NCBI RefSeq assembly: GCF_012062845.1
Contig: NZ_WWNB01000016.1
Coordinates: 1 to 64,000, forward strand
DNA: 64,000 bases
DNA from: Halomonas salinarum
Lineage (GTDB): Bacteria > Pseudomonadota > Gammaproteobacteria > Pseudomonadales > Halomonadaceae
Direction: 5' to 3'
Below, piece by piece: positions 1-9,134 of the stretch; position 1 is the first letter of the stretch, and each line of letters opens with the position of its first letter. The position numbers and the translations under genes were made by a program. The notes under the pieces are model-generated. The model ran no database searches. It saw only the letters and a program-made list of their open reading frames with translations, and was not told the DNA's origin.

Positions 1-2
1 CG

Positions 3-167
3 GTCCTCCCCTGGGTCTCGCCGGGGCGTGTGCCCGGTGTGATTCAGTCGATGCTGGAGATGGCGCCTGCCTTCGTCCTGCCTGAGCGACGCGAGCGATC
101 TTACCCCCGATCAGTCAGGCGCCGACCACAGAAGTACCCGACCAAGAGAAATGCCAGTCAGCGTTAA
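3..167 (+). CDS. C-terminal fragment of a probable IS4-family transposase (cut by window edge)
   Basis: A frame open from the window edge ends in TAA at 165-167 and encodes 54 residues. The basic tail contains RSYPRSVRRRPQKYPTKRN, which resembles the C-termini of IS4-family DDE transposases (tyrosine-proline and lysine-rich ends). The catalytic core would lie outside the window, so this is a family guess from the tail only. The stop codon sits inside a perfect inverted repeat (150-179) that could form the right end of the element. It could instead be the tail of an unrelated basic protein. Confidence 0.45.
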   Translation, partial: VLPWVSPGRVPGVIQSMLEMAPAFVLPERRERSYPRSVRRRPQKYPTKRNASQR

Positions 168-179
168 CTGACTGGCATT
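150..179. repeat. Perfect 12-bp inverted repeat, probable IS right end
   Basis: AATGCCAGTCAG and CTGACTGGCATT are perfect complements separated by CGTTAA. The outer arm, read inwards, is AATGCCAGTCAGTTAAC, similar in style to IS231/IS4-type terminal repeats. It overlaps the stop codon of the transposase-like frame. If it is the IS terminus, the element ends near 179 and the following 10-12 bases would be one copy of the target duplication. Confidence 0.5.
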
Positions 180-180
180 A

Positions 181-203
181 CGCCCCGAGGGCGGCGCTTT
201 TTT
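181..203 (+). terminator. Short GC hairpin with T-run
   Basis: CGCCC pairs with GGGCG around a CGA loop (181-193), followed after four bases by six T (198-203). It resembles an intrinsic terminator just beyond the putative IS end. It may belong to a gene now separated from it by the insertion. The rest of 204-296 shows no gene. Confidence 0.45.
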
Positions 204-296
204 ATGCCTCGAAAGCGGCACTCTATGCCCCATGTTAGTGGCAACCGGTGCACTGCCATGCCGAAGTGCGCTCTCTACGCTTGGGCGGTGCTCAGG

Positions 297-302
297 TAGA
301 AT
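297..302 (+). promoter_or_regulatory. TAGAAT -10-like hexamer immediately before radD
   Basis: TAGAAT ends six bases before the radD ATG at 309. No consensus -35 is visible and there is no Shine-Dalgarno. If it is used as a -10, transcription would start at or next to the start codon, giving a leaderless or near-leaderless message. Confidence 0.3.
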
Positions 303-308
303 GCACCC

Positions 309-2150
309 ATGACTCAAACCGCCGCGCCTGCTACCGCCCCCGCCCTCGATGCGCCGACGCTGCGTCCCTATCAGCACGAGGCGGTGGCGCGTACCGTGGC
401 GCATTTCCGTGCCAGCGACGACCCCGCCGTGGTGGTGCTGCCCACTGGCAGCGGCAAGTCGCTGGTGATCGCCGAGCTCGCCCGTATCGCCCGCGGCCGC
501 GTGCTGGTGCTCGCTCATGTGCGTGAGCTGGTCGAGCAGAACCATGCCAAGTACGAGGCCTATGGGCTCTCGGCGGACATCTTCAGCGCCGGGCTCAAGC
601 GCAAGGAGACCGGGCGCCAGGTGGTATTCGGCTCGGTACAGTCGGTGATCAATGATCTCGAGACGTTTTCGGCGGGAGATTTCACGCTGGTGGTGATCGA
701 CGAGTGTCATCGGGTCTCGCTTAGTGAAGACGCCAGCTACCGTCGCGTGATCGGCGCCCTTAATGATGCCAATCCGCGGCTCAAGGTGCTGGGGCTGACC
801 GCCACGCCCTATCGCCTGGGGCAGGGCTTTATCTACCACCGCCACCATCATGGTATGGTGCGCGGCGACGAGGACTGCTTCTTCAAGGACTGCGTCTTCG
901 AGCAGCCGCTGCGGCTGATGGTGCGCCAGGGCTATCTGAGCGAACCCAAGCGTATCGATGTGGCGATCGAGGGCTATGATTTCTCGGCGTTGGTGCCGAG
1001 TGTCGGGGGTAGCTTCAGCGATCAGGCGTTGAACGAGGTGGTAAAGGGCGCCCGGGCCACGCCCGGCATCGTCGCCGATGTGATGGCCCGTGCCGAGGAC
1101 CGCACCGGGGTGATGCTGTTCTGCTCGACCGTCGCGCATGCCGAGGAAGTGACCGGCATGCTGCCCGCCGCCGAGACGGCACTGATCACCGGAACGACGG
1201 CGTCTGATGAACGCGAGCGGTTGATCGGCGCCTTCAAGGCCGGCGCACTCAAGTATCTGGTCAACGTCTCGGTGCTGACCACCGGTTTCGATGCGCCGCA
1301 CGTGGATCTGATCGCGATCCTGCGTCCGACCGAGTCGGTGAGCCTCTATCAGCAGATCATCGGCCGGGGCCTGCGACTGGCGCCGGGCAAGCAGGATTGC
1401 CTGATTCTCGACTACGCCGGCAACCCCTGGGATCTCTATGCCCCGGAAGTCGCCGCGCCGCGCCCGGCCGGCGATACCGAACCGGTGCAGGTGGAATGCC
1501 CTCAGTGCGGCCATGCCAACCTGTTCTGGGGGCGCATGGACGGCGAACTGGTCATCGAGCACTTCGGCCGGCGCTGTCAGGGGCTTGTGGAACGCGCCTC
1601 TGCGCCGCCCGCGAGCACAGAATCAACATCGGCAACGCCGGCAATGGAGCAGTGCGACTTCCGCTTTCGTTTCAAGATCTGTGATCAGTGCGGCGGCGAG
1701 AACGACATCGCGGCCCGTGCCTGCGGTCACTGCGGTGAGCGCCTGGTCGACCCGGATGACAAGCTGCGCGAGGCGCTCAAGCTGCGCGATGCGCGGGTGC
1801 TGAGAGTCAGTGGCATGCAACTCGAAGCGGCCCGTAACGGTCGTGGCCTGGAGCGGCTCAAGATCAGCTATTTCGATGAAGACGGCACGTCGCTTGCCGA
1901 GTGGTTTGCACTGGAGACCCCGGCACAGCGGTATGCCTTCCATCAGGCCTTTCTTGCCCGGCATCTGAGAGCGCCGGGAACCGATTGGCGACCGACGAGC
2001 ATTCAGGAAGTGCTTGAGGGCGAGGCTCGGCTCAAGGCGCCCGACTTCGTGGTCGGGCGCAAGGTAGGGCGCTTCTGGCAGGTACGCGACAAGCTTTTCG
2101 ATTACCAGGGGCGTTATCGCAAGGCAGAGGCCGCCGGCCCGGACGCTTGA
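309..2150 (+). CDS. radD: RadD-family SF2 DNA helicase
   Basis: 613 residues; E. coli RadD (YejH) has 586. RadD is an SF2 ATPase acting in double-strand-break repair together with RecA and SSB. Visible motifs: Walker A PTGSGKS near residue 45, DEAH-type box [17 protein letters not shown] (motif III), and motif VI region [17 protein letters not shown]. The C-terminal third carries the paired zinc-binding clusters of this family (CPQCGH, then CDQCGG and CGHCGE). The C-terminus HPDFVV-like segment and [13 protein letters not shown] also match RadD. The gene stands alone. The start is the only ATG ahead of the conserved LRPYQ motif and has no Shine-Dalgarno. Confidence 0.93.
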   Translation: MTQTAAPATAPALDAPTLRPYQHEAVARTVAHFRASDDPAVVVLPTGSGKSLVIAELARIARGRVLVLAHVRELVEQNHAKYEAYGLSADIFSAGLKRKETGRQVVFGSVQSVINDLETFSAGDFTLVVIDECHRVSLSEDASYRRVIGALNDANPRLKVLGLTATPYRLGQGFIYHRHHHGMVRGDEDCFFKDCVFEQPLRLMVRQGYLSEPKRIDVAIEGYDFSALVPSVGGSFSDQALNEVVKGARATPGIVADVMARAEDRTGVMLFCSTVAHAEEVTGMLPAAETALITGTTASDERERLIGAFKAGALKYLVNVSVLTTGFDAPHVDLIAILRPTESVSLYQQIIGRGLRLAPGKQDCLILDYAGNPWDLYAPEVAAPRPAGDTEPVQVECPQCGHANLFWGRMDGELVIEHFGRRCQGLVERASAPPASTESTSATPAMEQCDFRFRFKICDQCGGENDIAARACGHCGERLVDPDDKLREALKLRDARVLRVSGMQLEAARNGRGLERLKISYFDEDGTSLAEWFALETPAQRYAFHQAFLARHLRAPGTDWRPTSIQEVLEGEARLKAPDFVVGRKVGRFWQVRDKLFDYQGRYRKAEAAGPDA

Positions 2151-2258
2151 TGCGGGCGAGCGGTTCTCGGCACGGCTTCGCCATCCGTCTCGTCATCCCT
2201 TTCGACGCGCATTGTGATGCCCAACGCCACGGCTGGCTTACGTTAGAGGCGTGACTCT

Positions 2259-2267
2259 TGGTAGACT
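2259..2267 (+). promoter_or_regulatory. Extended -10 promoter candidate for scpAB-rluB
   Basis: TTGGTAGACT carries a TGn extension directly before a TAGACT hexamer, about 57 bases before the scpA start. No good -35 is seen at 17 bases. Weak, pattern-only call. Confidence 0.3.
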
Positions 2268-2323
2268 GCGCCACCTTGCCGGTCATGCGGGCCGGTTCAT
2301 GATGGCAGGAGACACTCCACGGT

Positions 2324-3286
2324 GTGAGCGAGATAGCCGAGACGTCGCGTGACGACGAGCCAGCTGCCGCCGCCCATCAGGCGGATATCCTCGCGCGGCT
2401 GTTTGACCAGCCGATCACCGAGCTGCCGGAGGATCTGTACATTCCTCCCGAGGCGCTCAGGGTCTTTCTCGAGACCTTCGAGGGGCCGCTTGACCTGCTG
2501 CTGTATCTGATTCGTCGTCAGAACCTGGATATCCTGTCGATCGACGTGGCGGCCATCACGCGTCAGTACATCGAGTATGTCGAGCTGATGAAGGCCATGC
2601 AGATCGAGCTTGCCGGCGAGTATCTGTTGATGGCCGCGATGCTTGCCGAGATCAAGTCGCGCACGCTGCTGCCGCGTCCGCCCAAGGGTGACGATGAAGA
2701 CGACGAGGGCGACCCGCGGGCCGAGCTGATCCGTCGTCTGCAGGAGTATGAGCGCTTGAAGGAGGCCGCCGAGTCGCTCGGCGAGCTGCCCCGTGTCGGC
2801 CGCGACTGGTTTCCGGCGACCGCCGCACTGCCCGAGCTCGAGACGCGGGTGGTGCATCCAGATGTCGAGCTCGACGAGTTGCTCGGTGCCCTGGCAGGCA
2901 TCATGAAGCGCGCAGAGCTTAACCAGGATCACAACATCAGCCGCGAGGTGCTGTCGACTCGCGAGCGCATGCTCAGGATCATGGAGGCGCTGCATCATCA
3001 GCGCTATACCCCCTTCGAGGCGCTGTTTACCCTGGAAGAGGGCAAGGCCGGGGTGGTGGTGACCTTCATGGCGCTGCTCGAACTCGCCAAGGAGGCGATG
3101 ATCGAGATCGTGCAGAATGCACCGCTGTCGCCGATTCACGTTCGCGCGCGGCTCGCCGAGCCCGAGCAGGCCTATCAGCCTGACGAGGGTGAAGAGGTAT
3201 CCGAGGCGGACGAGAGCCCCTTCGCCGTCGATGACATCCATGACCGCGATGACCCTATGTCGCTCACCGATAATGAGCAGGAGTAA
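2324..3286 (+). CDS. scpA: Segregation and condensation protein A (kleisin)
   Basis: 320 residues with a GTG start preceded by AGGAGA at 2306-2313. ScpA is the kleisin that bridges the SMC heads with ScpB in chromosome condensation. The family core begins near residue 45 (VFLETFEGPLDLLLYLIRR) and includes EYLLMAAMLAEIKSRTLLPR and the winged-helix end TFMALLELAKEAMIEI. Compared with B. subtilis ScpA (about 250 residues) it has a longer N-terminus and an acidic C-terminal tail. scpB follows after nine bases. Its presence points to SMC-ScpAB, rather than or alongside MukBEF. Confidence 0.93.
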   Translation: MSEIAETSRDDEPAAAAHQADILARLFDQPITELPEDLYIPPEALRVFLETFEGPLDLLLYLIRRQNLDILSIDVAAITRQYIEYVELMKAMQIELAGEYLLMAAMLAEIKSRTLLPRPPKGDDEDDEGDPRAELIRRLQEYERLKEAAESLGELPRVGRDWFPATAALPELETRVVHPDVELDELLGALAGIMKRAELNQDHNISREVLSTRERMLRIMEALHHQRYTPFEALFTLEEGKAGVVVTFMALLELAKEAMIEIVQNAPLSPIHVRARLAEPEQAYQPDEGEEVSEADESPFAVDDIHDRDDPMSLTDNEQE

Positions 3287-3295
3287 GCCCGCGAC

Positions 3296-4270
3296 ATGAA
3301 CGAGCGCTATCCTCTCGATCAGATTCTCGAAGCGGCCCTGCTGGCCGCTGGCGAGCCGCTGTCGACGGAGCGCCTGGAGAGTTTGTTCGACGATCATGAG
3401 CGGCCGCCACGAGGCGACCTGCGAGAAGCGCTTGGCCGGCTCGGCGAGCGTCTGGAGTCCGGTGCCCTTGAGCTCATCGAGACGGCATCGGGGTTTCAGT
3501 TGCGTATTCGTCAGCGCCTGTCGCCCTGGGTCTCGCGGCTGTGGGACGAGCGCCCGCAGCGTTATTCCCGGGCGCTACTGGAAACCCTGGCGCTGATTGC
3601 CTATCGTCAGCCGGTAACCCGCGGCGATATCGAGGAGGTGCGCGGGGTCGCGGTATCCACCTCGATCATGCGTACCCTGACCGAGCGGGGCTGGATTCGG
3701 GTCGTCGGCCAGCGTGATGTGCCCGGGCGGCCATCGGTGTATGCCACGACCCGCGGCTTTCTCGATGACTTCGGTCTCAAGACCCTTGAGGGTCTGCCGC
3801 CGATGCATGAGTTGAAGGACTTCGAGGCGCGCTTCAATGCGCTCGAACAGGCGGCTGACGGCGGGCAGCATGCCCAGGGCGGTGAAGCCGACGGCGCTGC
3901 GACGCATGACGCCGAGCAAGACGACGCGGCGGTGAGCACGCAAGAGACAGGTACCGAGGCGACAGGCAACGAAGACACCGCCACTCAAGAGACAAGCGCT
4001 GGCGACGCCGCCGACGAGGCCGCATCGCCCGCGCATCAGGACGGGGAGAAAGCCCCTGAATCGGGCGCCGCGGCGCCCAAAGATGAACACGCAACGGCCG
4101 GGACGACCGATGCGGACCCACACGCCGGGAAGGCGTCCACGCAGGCCGGGCTTAGCTTCGCTGATCTCGAAGCACGCCTGGCCGACCGCGCCCGCCAAGC
4201 GTCGACCGTCGATGAAGACGGCCGCGCGGGAACGGATCACTCAACTGATGAGACACCCTCAGAGTCATGA
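3296..4270 (+). CDS. scpB: Segregation and condensation protein B with a long acidic tail
   Basis: 324 residues. The N-terminal half (about 1-185) is the double winged-helix ScpB fold, with [20 protein letters not shown] and [18 protein letters not shown]. ScpB binds the ScpA kleisin in the SMC complex. From about residue 190 the sequence is low-complexity, rich in Glu, Asp, Ala, Thr and Gly, and roughly doubles the usual length. It is probably disordered. The stop overlaps the rluB start by four bases (ATGA), so the two are probably translationally coupled. Confidence 0.93.
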   Translation: MNERYPLDQILEAALLAAGEPLSTERLESLFDDHERPPRGDLREALGRLGERLESGALELIETASGFQLRIRQRLSPWVSRLWDERPQRYSRALLETLALIAYRQPVTRGDIEEVRGVAVSTSIMRTLTERGWIRVVGQRDVPGRPSVYATTRGFLDDFGLKTLEGLPPMHELKDFEARFNALEQAADGGQHAQGGEADGAATHDAEQDDAAVSTQETGTEATGNEDTATQETSAGDAADEAASPAHQDGEKAPESGAAAPKDEHATAGTTDADPHAGKASTQAGLSFADLEARLADRARQASTVDEDGRAGTDHSTDETPSES

Positions 4271-5124
4271 ACACCACAAGCGAAAAACTGCAGAAAGTGC
4301 TGGCCCGCGCCGGCTTCGGCTCGCGCCGCGAGATGGAAGCCGCGATCAGTGCCGGTCGCGTCAAGGTCAACGGCCAGGTGGCGAGCCTCGGCGATCGCAT
4401 CGAATCCCGTGACCGGGTCAGCCTCGATGACCGGCCGGTCAACCTGAAGACCGCCGAGGAAAGTACCCGGCGGGTGATCATGTACAACAAGCCGGAAGGT
4501 GAGCTGTGCACCCGCAAGGACCCGGAAGGCCGTCGTACCGTCTTCGAGCGTCTGCCGCGGCTCAAGGGCGAGCGCTGGGTGGCCGTCGGCCGTCTGGATA
4601 TCAACACCAGCGGTCTTCTGCTGTTCACCACCGATGGAGAGCTTGCCAACCGGCTGATGCATCCCTCCACCGAGGTCGAGCGCGAATACGCGGTGCGGGT
4701 CATGGGCGAGGTCACCCAGGCGCACGTCAAGACCATGGTCGAGGGCGTGATGCTCGACGACGGTCCCGCGCACTTCTCCGACGTCCAGGAGTTCGGCGGC
4801 GAAGGCATCAACACCTGGTTCCATGTGGTGATCATGGAAGGCCGCAACCGTGAGGTGCGCCGCCTGTGGGAGTCCCAGGGGCTGACGGTGAGTCGCCTCA
4901 AGCGGGTGCGCTACGGCAATATCTTCCTGGATAAGCGGGCCAAGGCCGGCGAATGGACCGAGTTGACCCAGGCCGAGGTCGACGATTTGTCGGCGCTGGC
5001 TGGCCTCGAGTCGCGCAAGGTGCCGGAGCTTACTCCGGACGAGAAGAACCGCTGGAGTCGCGACAAGCGCAAGCGTCGCCCGGTGCAGGGCATGCGCAAG
5101 CCGGGACCCACACGTAAGCGCTGA
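4267..5124 (+). CDS. rluB: 23S rRNA pseudouridine 2605 synthase
   Basis: 285 residues. An N-terminal S4 RNA-binding domain ([19 protein letters not shown]) is followed by the RsuA/RluB/E/F catalytic domain. Catalytic Asp111 lies in [11 protein letters not shown], and the [13 protein letters not shown] segment is typical of RluB. It isomerises U2605 of 23S rRNA. The C-terminus is Lys/Arg-rich, as in RluB. It is the last gene of scpA-scpB-rluB, an arrangement common in proteobacteria. RluB is preferred over RluE or RluF because of the overall match and the operon. Confidence 0.92.
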   Translation: MNTTSEKLQKVLARAGFGSRREMEAAISAGRVKVNGQVASLGDRIESRDRVSLDDRPVNLKTAEESTRRVIMYNKPEGELCTRKDPEGRRTVFERLPRLKGERWVAVGRLDINTSGLLLFTTDGELANRLMHPSTEVEREYAVRVMGEVTQAHVKTMVEGVMLDDGPAHFSDVQEFGGEGINTWFHVVIMEGRNREVRRLWESQGLTVSRLKRVRYGNIFLDKRAKAGEWTELTQAEVDDLSALAGLESRKVPELTPDEKNRWSRDKRKRRPVQGMRKPGPTRKR

Positions 5125-5141
5125 AAAGCTACGAAAAAGGC

Positions 5142-5170
5142 TTGCCAAGACAGGGTGATACGAGTAACCT
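5142..5170 (+). promoter_or_regulatory. Sigma-70 promoter of the tRNA-Lys cluster
   Basis: TTGCCA (5142-5147), 17-base spacer, TAACCT (5165-5170), then a GC-rich discriminator (ATGCGCCC) typical of stringently controlled stable-RNA promoters. The first tRNA begins 17 bases after the -10. Confidence 0.6.
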
Positions 5171-5186
5171 ATGCGCCCTGTCGAGC

Positions 5187-5262
5187 GGGTCGTTAGCTCA
5201 GTTGGTAGAGCAGTTGGCTTTTAACCAATTGGTCGTAGGTTCGAATCCTACACGACCCACCA
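5187..5262 (+). tRNA. tRNA-Lys (anticodon TTT), copy 1
   Basis: 76 nt cloverleaf. Acceptor GGGTCGT pairs with ACGACCC, the anticodon loop is CTTTTAA, the T-loop is GGTTCGAATCC, and CCA is encoded. Identical to the two following copies. Confidence 0.97.
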
Positions 5263-5281
5263 TACTCGACGGCCCGGCGGC

Positions 5282-5357
5282 GGGTCGTTAGCTCAGTTGG
5301 TAGAGCAGTTGGCTTTTAACCAATTGGTCGTAGGTTCGAATCCTACACGACCCACCA
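5282..5357 (+). tRNA. tRNA-Lys (anticodon TTT), copy 2
   Basis: Identical in all 76 bases to copy 1, from which it is separated by 19 bases. CCA is encoded. Confidence 0.97.
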
Positions 5358-5395
5358 TTACCGCCGTTGCATGTCCCCGTTCGGGATGTGACTGC

Positions 5396-5471
5396 GGGTC
5401 GTTAGCTCAGTTGGTAGAGCAGTTGGCTTTTAACCAATTGGTCGTAGGTTCGAATCCTACACGACCCACCA
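5396..5471 (+). tRNA. tRNA-Lys (anticodon TTT), copy 3
   Basis: Identical to copies 1 and 2, after a 38-base spacer. CCA is encoded. It is followed closely by a strong terminator. Confidence 0.97.
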
Positions 5472-5480
5472 GATTGCGAC

Positions 5481-5519
5481 AAAATGCCCCGGCCTCCTTG
5501 AGGTCGGGGCATTTTGTTA
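5481..5519 (+). terminator. Intrinsic terminator of the tRNA-Lys cluster
   Basis: AAAATGCCCCGGCCTC and GAGGTCGGGGCATTTT form a 16-bp stem with one G-T pair and a CTTG loop, ending in a T-rich tract. The following 5520-5760 shows no gene, RNA or repeat that I can support. Confidence 0.85.
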
Positions 5520-5762
5520 TGGGCGATGGTCTGGTGTGCCCCTGGAGTGCTCAGGCCAAGGCCCAATGGCTGCCGTGACCATGACGGCTTCACCACGGCT
5601 GCAACGATGACATAGATGTCAGTTATTCGTTGTGTTCGGCACCGGCCGCGGTAGCGGTCAGGCTCCAGGCGAGGCGCATGGCAGGGCGATCAAGGGCTGA
5701 GTGGGGCGGAAGATATCGCTGTCGTCATGCCGTATGGCAGGCGGTCTGGGGCGCCACGGCTC

Positions 5763-5790
5763 TTGAAAACGACGACAACCGCCATAATTA
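5763..5790 (+). promoter_or_regulatory. Possible nadA promoter
   Basis: TTGAAA at 5763-5768 and the AT-rich stretch CATAATTAAAGC just downstream resemble a sigma-70 promoter with a 16-base spacer. The leader to nadA would be about 130 bases. No NiaR-type operator or riboswitch was recognised here. Confidence 0.25.
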
Positions 5791-5931
5791 AAGCTAAAAT
5801 GAACGTTGGGTAGGTGATGCGGGAGCCGCACCATCAGGCCCTCTGGAGCATCGGCACGTGCAGAGAGCACATGGGTTGATGCATCTGGTGCCATGCAGGG
5901 GGAGCCCCTGCCAGTCACAGTGGTAGACACG

Positions 5932-6960
5932 ATGACGATAATGACTTCCCGAGCCGATGTGCGAGAGCATCTGGCCCGCGCTTACTGCCCGACGCGGATA
6001 CCCGCCGAGGATGAAGCGCGCATCGACGAAATCAAGCGTTTGCTGCACGAGCGAAATGCCGTGCTGGTAGCGCATTATTACACCGACGACGCCATTCAGC
6101 AGCTCGCCGAGGAAACCGGTGGCTGTGTGGCCGATTCGCTTGAAATGGCCCGCTTTGGTGCCCGCCATGAGGCCTCGACGCTGGTCGTTGCCGGCGTGCG
6201 CTTCATGGGCGAGACCGCCAAGATCCTGTCGCCGGAAAAACGCGTGCTGATGCCGACCCTTGAGGCGACCTGCTCGCTGGACATTGGCTGCCCGGCTGAT
6301 GAGTTCGCCGCTTTCTGTGATGCCCATCCCGATCGCACGGTAGTGGTGTATGCCAATACCTCAGCGGCGGTGAAGGCGCGCGCCGACTGGGTCGTGACCT
6401 CCTCGATCGCCGTCGATGTGATCGAGCATCTGAAGGCCCGGGGTGAGAAGATCCTGTGGGCCCCGGACAAGCACCTGGGTGGCTATATCCAGAAGCAGAC
6501 CGGCGCCGACATGCTGCTCTGGGATGGTGCCTGCATCGTCCACGAGGAGTTCAAGGCCAAGGGTGTCGAGGATCTCAAGGCACTCTACCCGGAGGCCGCG
6601 GTGCTGGTGCATCCCGAGTCACCAGCACCCGTGGTGGAACTCGCCGATGTGGCGGGCTCTACCTCGCAGCTGATCAAGGCGGCGAAGGAGCTGCCTAACG
6701 ACAAGCTGATCGTGGCCACCGACCGTGGCATCTTCTTCAAGATGCAGCAGGCCGTGCCGGACAAGACCCTCTTCGAGGCGCCGACGGCCGGACGGGGAGC
6801 GACCTGCAAGAGTTGCGCCCACTGCCCGTGGATGGCCATGAACGCCCTGGATAATCTGGCTGCTGCCCTGCGCGAGCAGAGCGGTGAAATCCAGGTAGAT
6901 GATGATCTGCGCGAGAAGGCGCTGAAGCCCTTGGAGCGGATGCTCAACTTCCAGAGCTGA
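5932..6960 (+). CDS. nadA: Quinolinate synthase A
   Basis: 342 residues from ATG 5932 (E. coli 347). It condenses iminoaspartate with dihydroxyacetone phosphate to quinolinate in NAD synthesis, using a 4Fe-4S cluster. The three conserved cluster cysteines are visible in [19 protein letters not shown] and [13 protein letters not shown]. The substrate motifs VAHYYTD and [14 protein letters not shown] are present. In-frame ATGs also occur at 5893 and 5941. None has a good Shine-Dalgarno, and 5932 was chosen to match the family length. The pathway partner nadC lies 11 kb away on the other strand; nadB is not in the window. Confidence 0.95.
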   Translation: MTIMTSRADVREHLARAYCPTRIPAEDEARIDEIKRLLHERNAVLVAHYYTDDAIQQLAEETGGCVADSLEMARFGARHEASTLVVAGVRFMGETAKILSPEKRVLMPTLEATCSLDIGCPADEFAAFCDAHPDRTVVVYANTSAAVKARADWVVTSSIAVDVIEHLKARGEKILWAPDKHLGGYIQKQTGADMLLWDGACIVHEEFKAKGVEDLKALYPEAAVLVHPESPAPVVELADVAGSTSQLIKAAKELPNDKLIVATDRGIFFKMQQAVPDKTLFEAPTAGRGATCKSCAHCPWMAMNALDNLAAALREQSGEIQVDDDLREKALKPLERMLNFQS

Positions 6961-7017
6961 CCTCCAGAGTTGGTCGGGCGCGCCGAGAAGGATTCATCTG
7001 CCGCCGATCGCCCTGTA

Positions 7018-7071
7018 GCGGCTCCCTATACCCGTGGCCAATCCGATATCCGTGATTGGTCCGATACCGGT
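7018..7071 (-). repeat. Three degenerate 18-bp tandem units
   Basis: On the minus strand three successive 18-mers share the pattern ACSGRTATMGG: ACCGGTATCGGACCAATC, ACGGATATCGGATTGGCC and ACGGGTATAGGGAGCCGC. They lie in the noncoding gap between nadA and bepA. Function unknown. Confidence 0.6.
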
Positions 7072-7083
7072 AGTTGATACAAG

Positions 7084-7127
7084 AAAAAAGCGGCCCGCAC
7101 CGATGCCTCGGTACGGGCCGCTTTTTT
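7084..7127. terminator. Bidirectional terminator between nadA and bepA
   Basis: AAAAAAGCGGCCCG and CGGGCCGCTTTTTT form a long stem with A- and T-runs on both flanks, suited to ending transcription from either side. The remainder of 7128-7290 contains only short direct repeats (CTTGGCCCTTAG twice; TAACTGACA twice at 7231-7250). Confidence 0.85.
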
Positions 7128-7293
7128 GTGTAGGCATAAGGCATGCGTACAAAGCGCGGGCGGTTGTCTGACGGTGCCTGAGTCCTTGGCCCTTAGTCCT
7201 TAACTCTTGGCCCTTAGCCCTTCCCCTTAGTAACTGACAAGTAACTGACACGCGCAAGAATCGCGGCAACCGAGGTGTCTCGCGCCGAATCAG

Positions 7294-8751
7294 CTACTGG
7301 AAGTCCTTGAGGTCCTCACGGTAGGTCTCGAATGCCTTGCGGCGCTCTTCGATGCGCCCGGTAATGCCGGTGTCGCCCCGTCGCTTGGCCACGTCTTCGG
7401 CGATGTCCAGCTGGCGTATGGCCTGGGTGATGCTTCCGGTCAGCTGTAGCTGTTCGGCGCGGGCAAGATGGCTCCAGGCCTCGCGACCACTGCGCCCGGC
7501 GGCCTCGGCTAGCAGGGTGAATATCTGTGGGTTTTCGGGGTGGCGCTCGGCGAGGGCGCGCAGGGTGTCGAAGGCGGCCTTCGCATCCTGCTGCAACAGT
7601 GCCTCTGCCTTGATCAAGCGTGCCGGAAGGTAGTCCGGCATCAGCCGTAGCAGTCGCTGGCTGCGCGAGAGTGCCTCGCTGTGTTGACCGGCATCCAGCG
7701 CCAGTTCGGCGGCAGTGGTCGGGATCAGTGACAGGTCTGGCCACTCATTCGCCAGGGTGTCGAGCGTCGAGAGGGCGCCTGCCAGATCGCCTTGCTGGGC
7801 GCGTATCAAGGCCGCCAGGTAGCGCTTGGCTGCCGGAGCAGGGTCATCCTGCGCGAGCAGGCTGGTGGCTTGTGAGGGCGCCCCCTGATGGATGGTCAGC
7901 AGGGCGCGGGCGCGCACCATGTCGTATTGAGGGCCCGGGTCGCGCAGCTCGTCGGTTTCCAGTGTCTGGGCTCGGGCCTGGATATCGCTGATGCGTGATT
8001 CGGTGAGCGGGTGGGTGAGCAGAAATTCCGGCGGGTTGCCGCCTTGCAGGGCTGCCTGGCGCTGCATGGCGCGAAACATGTCGACCATCGCCTGAGGGTC
8101 ATAGCCGGCGTCACGAAGTACCTGAAGGCCCTGGCGGTCGGCTTCCTGCTCGTAGCGTCGAGAATAGGCCAGCTGGTCCTGGAAGAAAGCCGCCTGGGAG
8201 CCCATGGCGGCGGCCATGCCTGCGTCGCCGCCGCCGCCGGCAGCGATCAGCATGCCGGCCAGCATTGCGGCCATGGTGGGCAGCTGGGTTGCCTCGGCCC
8301 GGGCCTTCTGGCGAGCGTAGTGGCGCAGCGACAGGTGGCCCAGTTCGTGGGCCAGCACCGAGGCGAGGGCGGCCTCGTTCTTGGCGAAGGCAAATAGGCC
8401 GGCGTTGACTCCGACAACGCCGCCGGGCACGGCAAAGGCATTGAGCATCCGGCTATCGACCAGCGTGACCAGTGGCTGGCTGCCCAGGAAGCCGCTTTCG
8501 GGCAGCAGCCTTGCGATCAGGGTATCGACATAGTGCTGACTGATCGGGTCCTGCCAAAGTGGCGCCCGGGCACGAAACTGCCTGAGCCATGTTCGGCCCA
8601 GGCGGTATTCTTCGCTCGGATTGACGCCGCTGGTGGCTGAGCCAAGCTGCGGCAGATCGAACTCCAGCGCCTGGGCCTGAGTCGTGATCAAGGCGCCGGC
8701 CAGGACCAGCGCGGCGGTGGCGTGTCGCCAGGCCTTCCAGAGTAATGGCAT
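7294..8751 (-). CDS. bepA: Periplasmic M48 metalloprotease/chaperone BepA
   Basis: 485 residues (E. coli BepA 487). It begins with a Sec signal peptide (hydrophobic residues 11-26, cleavage probably after AQA). The M48 zinc motif HELGH is at 135-139, with the third ligand in YEQEADRQG. The C-terminal half is a TPR array. BepA assists LptD assembly and degrades misfolded outer-membrane proteins in the periplasm. It is divergent from the tusA-like/perM pair, the usual bepA-perM neighbourhood. Confidence 0.93.
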   Translation of the reverse strand: MPLLWKAWRHATAALVLAGALITTQAQALEFDLPQLGSATSGVNPSEEYRLGRTWLRQFRARAPLWQDPISQHYVDTLIARLLPESGFLGSQPLVTLVDSRMLNAFAVPGGVVGVNAGLFAFAKNEAALASVLAHELGHLSLRHYARQKARAEATQLPTMAAMLAGMLIAAGGGGDAGMAAAMGSQAAFFQDQLAYSRRYEQEADRQGLQVLRDAGYDPQAMVDMFRAMQRQAALQGGNPPEFLLTHPLTESRISDIQARAQTLETDELRDPGPQYDMVRARALLTIHQGAPSQATSLLAQDDPAPAAKRYLAALIRAQQGDLAGALSTLDTLANEWPDLSLIPTTAAELALDAGQHSEALSRSQRLLRLMPDYLPARLIKAEALLQQDAKAAFDTLRALAERHPENPQIFTLLAEAAGRSGREAWSHLARAEQLQLTGSITQAIRQLDIAEDVAKRRGDTGITGRIEERRKAFETYREDLKDFQ

Positions 8752-8882
8752 GATGTTCCTTGTGCATGAGCGCCCGGGCGGAGGCGGGTCTTCTTCTCCG
8801 ACCGCTACCTATCCGCTAAAGTGCCGTGTACAGAGGGCCGTCGGGCGGCCCCATTTTCATCCCCATTGTTTCGGGAGACGGC

Positions 8883-9134
8883 ATGACCCTGCAACCAGAC
8901 GATGTACTCGACGCCCGTAACCTGCCCTGCCCGCTGCCGCTGCTCAAGGCCAAGCAGTCACTGTCGAAGCTGGCAGTCGGGCAGGTGCTCGAGGTGATCG
9001 CGACCGATGCCGGTTCCTGGCGGGACTTCGAGTCCTTTATTGCCCAGAGCGCCCATGAGATGCCCGCCCGTGAGACCCGTGGCGAGGTATACCATTATTG
9101 GCTGAGAAAGGGCGAGGGGGAACGCTCGGCATGA
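8883..9134 (+). CDS. TusA-family sulfur carrier protein
   Basis: 83 residues from ATG 8883, which has GGGAGA at a good distance; an upstream in-frame ATG at 8826 would add 19 unconserved residues. It carries the family signature NLPCPLPLLKAKQ with the active Cys16 in CPxP. TusA-like proteins relay persulfide sulfur. In this bepA-perM context the exact acceptor is not established, so no symbol is given. The stop overlaps the perM start (ATGA). Confidence 0.88.
   Translation: MTLQPDDVLDARNLPCPLPLLKAKQSLSKLAVGQVLEVIATDAGSWRDFESFIAQSAHEMPARETRGEVYHYWLRKGEGERSA

Noticed and set aside
111-1562. 483-codon minus-strand frame
   Set aside because: Antisense to radD, no recognisable motif, and its start region runs into the IS end.
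5187-5471. Regularly spaced identical repeats resembling a short CRISPR array
   Set aside because: The repeats are complete tRNA-Lys genes with unequal spacers; no cas genes nearby.
5297-5578. Frame encoding repeated QLAFNQLVVGSNPTRPT
   Set aside because: A translation of the tandem tRNA-Lys genes; a well-known spurious protein type.
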